Source of the DNA: Actinacidiphila sp. DG2A-62
GTDB lineage: Bacteria; Actinomycetota; Actinomycetes; Streptomycetales; Streptomycetaceae
Assembly (NCBI RefSeq): GCF_035825295.1
Contig: NZ_JAYMGI010000002.1
Coordinates: forward strand, 7,144,001-7,208,000
Length of the DNA: 64,000 nt
Direction: 5' to 3'
Position numbers and translations under genes: made by a program. Positions 18,370 to 27,285 of the stretch are shown one piece after another. The number at the start of each line of letters is the position of its first letter. Within the stretch, counting starts at the first letter, position 1. The notes below the pieces were generated by a model, which did no database searches, was not told the origin of the DNA, and saw nothing but the letters and a program-made list of their open reading frames with translations.

Positions 18370-19830
18370 GTGACCCCCGGAACCCCCGGAAACCCCGTGA
18401 CCCCCGGAACCCCCGGAACCCCTGTGACTCCCGCGCCGGACAAGGGTGTTCGGCCCGCGCCGGCCGGGCGCATCGTGATCGAGAACTGCGCTGTCGCCAC
18501 CGTCGACGCGCGGGACACCGAGTACGCCACCGGACACGTCGTGGTCGCGGGCGGCGTGATCGAGGCGGTGGGCGCCGGGCCCGCGCCCGACGGACTGGCG
18601 GACGTCGTCCGCCGGATCGACGGCACCGGCCACCTCGCCACGCCCGGCCTGGTCAACACCCACCACCACTTCTACCAGTGGCTCACCCGTGGCCTGGCCC
18701 AGGACAGCAACCTCTTCGACTGGCTGGTCGAGTTGTACCCGACGTGGGCGCGGATCGACGAGCCGATGGTCCACGCCGCCGCCTCGGGATCGCTGGCCAT
18801 GATGGTCCGCGGCGGCGTCACCACCGCGATGGACCACCACTACGTCTTCCCGCGCGGCGCGGGCGACCTGCTCGGCGCGGAGATCAGGGCCGCGGCCGAG
18901 TTGGGGGTGCGGTTCACCGCCGCCCGCGGCTCGATGGACCTCGGCGAGAGCGACGGCGGGCTGCCGCCGGACTTCGCGGTGGAGAGCACCGAGGAGGCGC
19001 TGCGGGCCACCGAGGAGGCCGTCGACCGGTACCACGACGCGTCGTTCGGCTCGATGCTGCAGATCGCCGCCGCACCCTGCTCGCCCTTCTCCGTCTCCAC
19101 CGAACTGCTGCGCGAGGCAGCGGTGTTGGCCCGCCGCAAGGGCGTACGGCTGCACACCCACGGCAGCGAGACGGTGGAGGAGGAGAAGTTCTGCCACGAG
19201 AAGTTCGGCATGGGCCCGACGGACTACTTCGAGTCCACCGGCTGGCTCGGCGAGGACGTGTGGATGGCGCACTGCGTCCACATGAAGGACTCCGACGTCG
19301 CCGCGTTCGGGCGCACCGGCACCGGCGTCGCGCACTGCCCGTCCTCCAACGCCCGCCTGGCCGCCGGGATCGCACGGGTGCCCGACCTGCTCGCCGCCCA
19401 TGTCCCGGTCGGGCTGGGCGTGGACGGCACCGCGTCCAACGAATCGGGCGAGCTGCACACGGAGTTGCGCAACGCGCTGCTCGTCGGCCGGCTGGCCGGC
19501 GGCGAGAAGGCGCTCGACGTGCGCAAGGTGCTGCGGCTCGGCACCTACGGCGGTGCTCAGGTGCTCGGGCGCGCCGCCGAGACCGGCTCGCTGGAGGTCG
19601 GCAAGCTCGCCGACCTGGTGCTGTGGAAGCTCGACGGGATCGGGCACTCTACGATCGCCGATCCGGTGGCCGCGCTGGTCCTCGGCGCGGCGGCCCCCGT
19701 GACGCTGTCGCTGGTCGGCGGCGTGCCGGTGGTCGAGGACGGCAGGCTGACCCGGGTCGACGAGGACGCGATCGCCCGGGAGGCCCGCGACCAGGCCCGC
19801 CGCCTGGCCCGGATCGCCGGCCTCGCGTGA
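18370..19830 (+). CDS. 8-oxoguanine deaminase (amidohydrolase superfamily)
   Basis: Zinc amidohydrolase of 486 aa predicted to deaminate 8-oxoguanine to urate, the substrate of the uricase upstream. Metal and substrate motifs: NTHHHFYQWLTRG (about residue 97), LHTHGSE (about 260), AHCVHM and GLGVDGTASNES (about 355). GTG 18370 follows GAGGAGG by 7 nt and lies 12 nt after pucL. The first 20 residues are TPG/VTP repeats, a non-family extension. Cytosine deaminase or atrazine-hydrolase activity is a less likely alternative given the context. Confidence 0.85.
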   Translation: MTPGTPGNPVTPGTPGTPVTPAPDKGVRPAPAGRIVIENCAVATVDARDTEYATGHVVVAGGVIEAVGAGPAPDGLADVVRRIDGTGHLATPGLVNTHHHFYQWLTRGLAQDSNLFDWLVELYPTWARIDEPMVHAAASGSLAMMVRGGVTTAMDHHYVFPRGAGDLLGAEIRAAAELGVRFTAARGSMDLGESDGGLPPDFAVESTEEALRATEEAVDRYHDASFGSMLQIAAAPCSPFSVSTELLREAAVLARRKGVRLHTHGSETVEEEKFCHEKFGMGPTDYFESTGWLGEDVWMAHCVHMKDSDVAAFGRTGTGVAHCPSSNARLAAGIARVPDLLAAHVPVGLGVDGTASNESGELHTELRNALLVGRLAGGEKALDVRKVLRLGTYGGAQVLGRAAETGSLEVGKLADLVLWKLDGIGHSTIADPVAALVLGAAAPVTLSLVGGVPVVEDGRLTRVDEDAIAREARDQARRLARIAGLA

Positions 19831-19940
19831 GCCGGTGCCGAGCCGGCGCCAAGGGTGAGCCGGTGCCGAGCCGCGGCGCCAAGGGTGAGCCGGTGCCGAG
19901 CCGGTGCCATGCGTGAGCCGGTGCCGAGCCGGCGCCACGG
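19831..19940 (+). repeat. Tandem repeat of about 27 bp after the deaminase gene
   Basis: Four imperfect copies of a unit beginning GTGAGCCGGTGCCGAGCC and ending near GGCGCCAAGG. The first copy overlaps the deaminase stop codon. No gene lies between here and 20122; the remaining 180 bp is GC-rich without clear signals. Confidence 0.75.
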
Positions 19941-20121
19941 ACCGCCGGCCGGGGAGGGACGGCCCCCGGCCAGCGCCGGCCCGTGCCTGAACGGGACCGG
20001 CGACGCCGCCCCCGGACCCGGTCCCGCCGCAGACCCGCGCGGACCCGCGGGTCCGCGCGCTCCGGGGGCGCCGCCACGCCGCCCGGCGCGGCCGTGACCG
20101 GCGGCATTCCGTACGGCCCGG

Positions 20122-20979
20122 TCAGAAGCAGAGCGTCAGTATGCAGATGTGCTGCTGGTCCGGGGGCGTCGCCGTCGGCGAGGACGTGGGCGTGCCGGGC
20201 GTCGTGCTCGGCGCGCCGGCGCCGGGCGCGGTGGTCGTCGCGACCGGCGAGGTCGGACGGGCGCCGGTGGTGGGGGCGACCGTGCCGCGCGCGGTGGTCG
20301 GCGGCACGGCCCGCGGGTCGTACGGCACACCGGCCGGCGAGCCGGCGGTGACCGTACGGGTCGGCGGCGGCAGGACGCGGGCGGAGCGGGACGGCCGCGC
20401 GGCGCCGGTCCCGGCGGGCGTCGTCGCGGGCGGCGTGGACCGCGGGGTGACCCCGCCCGCGTCGGGACCCGGGTCGGGCGTCGAGGCGGTGGCCGGGTCG
20501 CCCGAGGAGCCGGCCGCGACCGCGGCCAGCGTCAGTCCGCCGCCGAGCAGGGCGAGCGCGGTCGCCGCGGCCGCCCGCCGCCGGGTGCGCACCCGCCGCC
20601 CGCCGTCGACGGCGTGGGAGCCGACCGTCCCGGCGACCTCGACCGCGCGTACGGCGGCGGGCAGCGGCTCGGGCGGCGCCGCCTCGGAGACGGGCGCGGA
20701 CACCGCCTCCGGCTCCGCCCGCGACCCGGGCTCGCGCTCGGCCTCCTCGGCCGCCGCGGGCTCACCCGCCTCCTCGGCCGCCACGGATCGCGCGACCGCC
20801 GCGGAATCCGCCGCCGCGTCGGACTCCTCGGCCGCCCCGGTTCCCTCGGACCCCGCCGCCTCCGCCGCCCGTGTGCGGGAAGCCGGCCCGTGCGGATCGA
20901 TGTCCGGCGCGTACGCGCCGCAGTCCGGGCACACCAGGGCCCCGCCCAGCGGGCGACGGCATGTGGAGCACAAATCCAT
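20122..20979 (-). CDS. SCO2400-family zinc-ribbon membrane protein
   Basis: 285-aa protein starting MDLCSTCRRPLGGALVCPDC, two CxxC knuckles forming a zinc ribbon. An Ala/Glu-rich spacer, then RRRAAAATALALLGGGLTLAAVAAG as a single membrane segment near residue 150, then a Thr/Pro-rich extracytoplasmic tail ending QQHICILTLCF. This layout matches the SCO2400 family of Streptomyces. ATG 20979 is fixed by the zinc ribbon at the very N-terminus. Function unknown; the zinc ribbon would be cytoplasmic. Confidence 0.78.
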   Translation of the reverse strand: MDLCSTCRRPLGGALVCPDCGAYAPDIDPHGPASRTRAAEAAGSEGTGAAEESDAAADSAAVARSVAAEEAGEPAAAEEAEREPGSRAEPEAVSAPVSEAAPPEPLPAAVRAVEVAGTVGSHAVDGGRRVRTRRRAAAATALALLGGGLTLAAVAAGSSGDPATASTPDPGPDAGGVTPRSTPPATTPAGTGAARPSRSARVLPPPTRTVTAGSPAGVPYDPRAVPPTTARGTVAPTTGARPTSPVATTTAPGAGAPSTTPGTPTSSPTATPPDQQHICILTLCF

Positions 20980-21093
20980 TCGCGACTTCCTGTACCTGCG
21001 GCCGTGGGCAGCCCGAAACGCTAGCACCGGAATCGGGGGACAAGGCGACACTTCTGTGAGGTTTTCGCGCAGATCCGGTCGGTCGTGCTCCCG

Positions 21094-22068
21094 CTACGCG
21101 AACGCGTCGACCCCGGTCAGCTCCGCCGACAGCGTCCACAGCCGCTCCGCCTGCGCGTCGTCCGCCGCCCAGGAGCGGACCCCGCCCATGGTCGTCGCGT
21201 CGTCGTCGGCGATCGGCTCCGCGATGTCGCAGTCCTCGCAGTAGACGCCGCCGAGCCCGTCCAGCCGCGGGCTGGTCGCCGCCCAGACCTGGGTGGCCGC
21301 GCCCTGCTCGGGGGTCTTGAAGCTGTGGTTGATCTGGTTGCCGTCCTCGTCGATCCAGCCGAAGTCGACCATCTCCTGCTTGCTCAGGTGTCGTTGCAGC
21401 GGCGTGAGGATGCCGCCGGGGTGCACGGAGAACGCGCGCACGCCGGCGTCCTTGGCCAGCGCGTCCAGCCGGCGCGCGAACAGCGCGTTCGCCGTCTTCG
21501 CCTGCGCGTAGGCGAGCCACTTGTCGTAGCCGTCGCGGGAGAAGTCCAGGTCGTCCCAGCGGATGCCGCCGCGGCGGTGCCCGCTGGAGGAGACCGCGAC
21601 CACCCGGCCGCGGCCCCGGGCGATCGCCGGCCACAGCCGGTTGACCAGAACGTAGTGGCCGAGGTGGTTGGTGCCGAACTGGGACTCCCAGCCCGGCCCG
21701 ACGGTGCTGTGCGGACTGGCCATCACCGCCGCGCTGTTGATCGTCAGGTGGATGTCGCGCCCGGAGGCCAGGAAGCGCTCGGCGAAGCGGGCGATGCTGT
21801 CCTGGTCGGCCAGGTCCAGCGTGTCGACCTCCACGCCGTCGATCCCGGCCAGCGCCTCGCGGGCGGCCTCGGGGCGGCGGGCCGGCACCACCACGTGCGC
21901 GCCGGCCGCCGTGAGCGCGCGGGTCGCCTCCAGGCCGATGCCGGAGTAGCCGCCGGTCATCAGCGCGAGCCGGCCGGTCAGGTCGATGCCCTCCAGTACG
22001 TCCGCCGCGGTGCTGCGCGCGCCGAAGCCGGAGCCGATGGGCCGCTGGGGAGTGGTCGTCGTCGTCAT
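21094..22068 (-). CDS. Short-chain dehydrogenase/reductase
   Basis: 324-aa classical SDR, NAD(P)-dependent. TGGYSGIGLEATRAL (about residue 38) is the Gly-rich cofactor loop, NSAAVMA corresponds to NAG, VAVSSSGHRRG holds the catalytic Ser, and YAQAKTAN the YxxxK pair. The C-terminal VYCEDCDIAEP matches oxidoreductases of the retinol-dehydrogenase-like group common in actinomycetes. ATG 22068 follows CGGAGG by 4 nt. A palindrome just upstream suggests a dedicated regulator. Substrate unknown. Confidence 0.85.
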   Translation of the reverse strand: MTTTTTPQRPIGSGFGARSTAADVLEGIDLTGRLALMTGGYSGIGLEATRALTAAGAHVVVPARRPEAAREALAGIDGVEVDTLDLADQDSIARFAERFLASGRDIHLTINSAAVMASPHSTVGPGWESQFGTNHLGHYVLVNRLWPAIARGRGRVVAVSSSGHRRGGIRWDDLDFSRDGYDKWLAYAQAKTANALFARRLDALAKDAGVRAFSVHPGGILTPLQRHLSKQEMVDFGWIDEDGNQINHSFKTPEQGAATQVWAATSPRLDGLGGVYCEDCDIAEPIADDDATTMGGVRSWAADDAQAERLWTLSAELTGVDAFA

Positions 22069-22086
22069 GCCTCCGACGCTACGAGG

Positions 22087-22100
22087 TGGAGTGCACTCCA
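22087..22100. promoter_or_regulatory. Perfect palindrome upstream of the SDR gene
   Basis: TGGAGTGCACTCCA, 14 bp, 19 bp before the SDR start. The reverse-strand -35-like TTGGAG overlaps it. The half-site resembles NmlR/AdhR-type sites (CTTGGAGT...ACTCCAAG), known in aldehyde-responsive MerR regulation; the regulator is not in the window beside it. Confidence 0.5.
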
Positions 22101-22212
22101 AGGCAATGCGGCGCGGATCTTCAGCCAATGAATCCCGCGCACCGTCTTGACGGGTGGGCACGGTCACTTGACACTGCCTAACGGAACGGGGGCTTCCCCT
22201 GATCCGCAAGAA

Positions 22213-22224
22213 GAGAGCGTTCTC
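22213..22224. promoter_or_regulatory. LacI-type operator-like dyad
   Basis: GAGAGCGTTCTC, 10 of 12 positions symmetric around a central CG, about 140 bp before the secreted CBM56 gene. LacI-family sugar repressors often bind such GAGA-GCGC-TCTC-like sites. Confidence 0.35.
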
Positions 22225-22363
22225 AAAAAGCCAATCAAAGGTGCAGGTCACTCCCGACCTGACATTGGTTCACCATCGGGGCGGCACAGCCCCCACATCG
22301 ACCCCCACATCGCCGCGCCGACCCGGCTTCACTCCCCGAAGCCGGGCGAAAGGACATCCTCTG

Positions 22364-24514
<2,151 letters not shown>

Positions 24515-24520
24515 CGCGCC

Positions 24521-24552
24521 CGACCGGTGCCGGCCCCGGCCGGCACCGGTCG
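24521..24552. terminator. Bidirectional terminator hairpin
   Basis: Perfect 13-bp arms CGACCGGTGCCGG and CCGGCACCGGTCG with a 6-nt loop, between the convergent CBM56 and malate synthase genes. Confidence 0.75.
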
Positions 24553-24561
24553 CCCGCGCCC

Positions 24562-26190
24562 TCAGCCCTCCAGCTGCTCGTACGCCGGCAGCGTCAGGAA
24601 GTCCACGTAGGAGGCGTCCAGCGCGGTGCGCACCAGCAGGTCGTGCGCCTGCGCCCACCTGCCGGCCGCGAAGGCGTCCTCGCCGATCTCGTCGCGGATC
24701 GCCACCAGTTCGTCGGCGGCGACCTGCCGGACCAGCTCCGGCGTGGCCTTGACGGCCGCGCCGGCCTCCTCGAAGACCACCCCGGCGTTCACCCACTGCC
24801 AGATCTGCGAGCGGGAGATCTCGGCGGTGGCCGCGTCCTCCATCAGGTTGAAGATGGCCACCGCGCCGTGCCCGCGCAGCCACGCCTCGATGTAGCGGAT
24901 GCCCACCTGCACCGCGTTGCGCAGGCCCTCGAAGGTCGGCTTCGCCTCCAGCGAGGCCACGTCGATGAGTTGGGCCGCGGTGACGTGGACGTCCTCGCGC
25001 AGCCGGTCCTTCTGGTGCGGCCGGTCGCCCAGCACCGCGTCGAACGACGCCCGCGCGATCGGCACCAGGTCCGGGTGCGCCACCCACGAGCCGTCGAAAC
25101 CGTCGCCGGCCTCGCGGTCCTTGTCCGCCTTCACCTTCTCGAACGCCGCCCGGTTGACCTCCGGGTCGCGCCGGGACGGGATGAACGCGGCCATGCCGCC
25201 GATCGCGTGCGCGCCGCGCTTGTGGCAGGTGCGGACCAGCAGTTCGGTGTAGGCGCGCATGAACGGGGCCGTCATCGTCACCGCGTTGCGGTCCGGCAGC
25301 ACGAAGCGGGCGCCGCCGTCGCGGAAGTTCTTCACGATCGAGAAGAGGTAGTCCCAGCGGCCGGCGTTCAGGCCCGAGGCGTGGTCGCGTAGCTCGTAGA
25401 GGATCTCCTCCATCTCGTACGCGGCGGTGATCGTCTCGATCAGCACGGTGGCGCGCACGCTGCCGCGCGGCACGCCCACGTAGTCCTGCGCGAAGACGAA
25501 CACCTCGTTCCACAGCCGGGCTTCGAGGTGCGACTCGGTCTTGGGCAGGTAGAAGTACGGGCCCTGGCCGGCGTCGAGCAGCCGCCGCGCGTTGTGGAAG
25601 AAGTACAGCCCGAAGTCGACCAGTCCGCCGGGCACCGGCTCGCCGTCCACGGTCAGGTGGCGCTCGTCCAGGTGCCAGCCGCGCGGCCGCACCACCACCG
25701 TCGCCAGCTCGTCCGCCGGGCGCAGCGCGTACGCCTTGCCCTCGGGGGAGGTGAAGTCGATCCGCCGCTCGTAGGCGTCGATCAGGTTCAGCTGCCCGCC
25801 GACGACGTTCTCCCAGGTGGGCGCGGAGGCGTCCTCGAAGTCCGCGAGCCAGACGCGGGCCCCGGAGTTGAGCGCGTTGATCGTCATCTTGCGGTCGGTG
25901 GGGCCGGTGATCTCCACCCGGCGGTCCTCCAGCGCGGCCGGCGCGTCCGCCACCCGCCAGTCGCCGTCGCGGATGTGCGCGGTGTCCGGGAGGAAGTCCA
26001 GCGTCGCGGTGCGGGCGATCTCCGCGCGGCGGGCGCGGCGCAGCTCCAGCAGCTCGGCCCGGCGCGGCGCGAACCGGCGGTGCAGCTCGCCGAGGAAGGC
26101 CAGCGCCTGCGGGGTCAGCACCTCCTCGCCGCGGGGGACGGGCGGGGCGCTCGCGGAGACGGCCGCGGGGGCGGGGGCGCTTGCGGACAT
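24562..26190 (-). CDS. aceB: Malate synthase A
   Basis: 542-aa glyoxylate-cycle enzyme condensing glyoxylate with acetyl-CoA. Motifs: LADFEDASAPTWEN, VVVRPRGWHLDE, ETITAAYEMEEILYELRDH, and FNLMEDAATAEISRSQIWQW, which carries the conserved acidic region. ATG 26190 has GGAGGAG 7 nt upstream. Allantoin breakdown releases glyoxylate, so its place among urate/allantoin genes makes functional sense, and its promoter carries an AllR-like half-site. The 5' leader is long, about 170 nt. Confidence 0.95.
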   Translation of the reverse strand: MSASAPAPAAVSASAPPVPRGEEVLTPQALAFLGELHRRFAPRRAELLELRRARRAEIARTATLDFLPDTAHIRDGDWRVADAPAALEDRRVEITGPTDRKMTINALNSGARVWLADFEDASAPTWENVVGGQLNLIDAYERRIDFTSPEGKAYALRPADELATVVVRPRGWHLDERHLTVDGEPVPGGLVDFGLYFFHNARRLLDAGQGPYFYLPKTESHLEARLWNEVFVFAQDYVGVPRGSVRATVLIETITAAYEMEEILYELRDHASGLNAGRWDYLFSIVKNFRDGGARFVLPDRNAVTMTAPFMRAYTELLVRTCHKRGAHAIGGMAAFIPSRRDPEVNRAAFEKVKADKDREAGDGFDGSWVAHPDLVPIARASFDAVLGDRPHQKDRLREDVHVTAAQLIDVASLEAKPTFEGLRNAVQVGIRYIEAWLRGHGAVAIFNLMEDAATAEISRSQIWQWVNAGVVFEEAGAAVKATPELVRQVAADELVAIRDEIGEDAFAAGRWAQAHDLLVRTALDASYVDFLTLPAYEQLEG

Positions 26191-26363
26191 GCTGTCACTC
26201 CTCCAGAGGGGCCTGGGGTCTGCGGTCCGGCGTCCGCGGCCGGGTCCGGGGCCTGCGGTCCCCGGGGCCCGCGGCACCGGGTGCCGGGCCGCTGCGGGCG
26301 CCGACGCCGGGAGCCGGTGCCGTGCGCCCACGACGGGCGTTCTACCTGCATTCTGCAAGGTGG

Positions 26364-26403
26364 AGCATAGTTTTCGCAGTGCGGAAGTTCAACGTTTTGT
26401 GGC
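26364..26403 (-). promoter_or_regulatory. aceB promoter with degenerate AllR-like operator
   Basis: Minus strand: -35 TTGAAC (26392-26387), 17-bp spacer, -10 TATGCT (26369-26364). Overlapping the -35 is GCCACA-AAA-CGTTGA (26403-26389), which matches the allB and uraD dyads in the right half and in 4 of 6 bases of the left. The site begins at the last codon of the upstream nucleotidyltransferase gene. Confidence 0.6.
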
Positions 26404-27129
26404 ACGCGGTGCAGGCGTGTCCGCGGCCGGGCGCGGGTTCGCCTGCGCGTCCCCGCCGGCATCCGCGCCCGGACCCTCGGGCGCGTCCCCGCCGGTCTCC
26501 TCGCCCCGCCGGGGCGGGGCGAGGAGCCGCAGGTCGTCGGGGGTGTCGATGTCCGCGGGGTCGGCCACGTCCGCGCACTCCACCAGGAGCGTCTGCCCGG
26601 AGTGCTCGCGCAGATACGTCCGTGCGCCGCGGTCGCCGCCCGCGCTGCCCGCCACCCCCGCCCAGCGGCTCGCGCCGATCAGCACCGGGTGGCCGCGCCG
26701 CCCCTCGTACGCCGCCGCGGCCAGCGCCGAGTCCAGGTCATCGCCCGCCCGCGCCGCGGCCACCACCCGCGCCACCGCCGCGCCGCCCACCCCGGGCTGG
26801 TCCACCAGCGCGACCACCGCGGCCGCCGGGCGGACCCCGGCGGCGGCGAGGGAGGCCAGGCCGGCCCGCAGCGAGGAGCCCATGCCCTCGGTCCACAGCG
26901 GGTTGTCCACCACGACGCACCCCGACAGGTCCGCGCGCTCGCGCACCTCGGCCGCCGCCGCGCCCAGCACCACGTGCACCGGCCCGCAGCCGCCGGCCCG
27001 CAGCGCCCGTACCGCGTGCTCCACCAGCGGCAGGCCCGCGTACGGCAGCAGCGCCTTTGTCCGGCCGCCCAGCCGCCGGCCGCCGCCCGCCGCGAGGAGC
27101 AGCCCGGCCACGTCGTCCCTGCGCGCCAT
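26389..27129 (-). CDS. MobA-like NTP transferase (MocA-type molybdopterin cytidylyltransferase candidate)
   Basis: 246-aa nucleotidyltransferase. LLLAAGGGRRLGGRTKALLPY (residues about 9-29) is the NTP-binding loop with the catalytic Lys; later VALVDQPGV and RRGHPVLIG are family motifs. MocA-type enzymes mature the Mo cofactor of xanthine dehydrogenase, which would supply urate to this island; no dehydrogenase gene is in the window. ATG 27129 follows AAGGGA; an in-frame ATG at 27159 lacks an RBS. The C-terminal 40 residues are a Gly/Ala/Pro-rich tail. Confidence 0.75.
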   Translation of the reverse strand: MARRDDVAGLLLAAGGGRRLGGRTKALLPYAGLPLVEHAVRALRAGGCGPVHVVLGAAAAEVRERADLSGCVVVDNPLWTEGMGSSLRAGLASLAAAGVRPAAAVVALVDQPGVGGAAVARVVAAARAGDDLDSALAAAAYEGRRGHPVLIGASRWAGVAGSAGGDRGARTYLREHSGQTLLVECADVADPADIDTPDDLRLLAPPRRGEETGGDAPEGPGADAGGDAQANPRPAADTPAPRATKR

Positions 27130-27285
27130 CGCGTCGTCCCTTCCGTCCCCTCCAGGCATACCGCGCACCGCCGCACGGCGGAACCGGGCACGGCCGGCGC
27201 GGCGTGTTCCGGTATCGTCGGGCCGTGCCCGGCGAGGGGCGCGACCGGGGGAGCACCTGGCGAGTTCGGGACAGGACGGGGGCCG

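Noticed and set aside
19941..20121. Small genes in the gap before the SCO2400-type gene
   Set aside because: Open frames exist but are GC-shadow sequence without RBS or recognisable protein.
22071..22101. MerR-type promoter at the SDR gene
   Set aside because: The palindrome fits a MerR-like site, but no -10 lies at 19-20 bp from the -35; only the palindrome is reported.
26190..26358. Longer malate synthase from an in-frame TTG at 26358
   Set aside because: The extra 56 residues are low complexity without homology, while ATG 26190 has a strong GGAGGAG.
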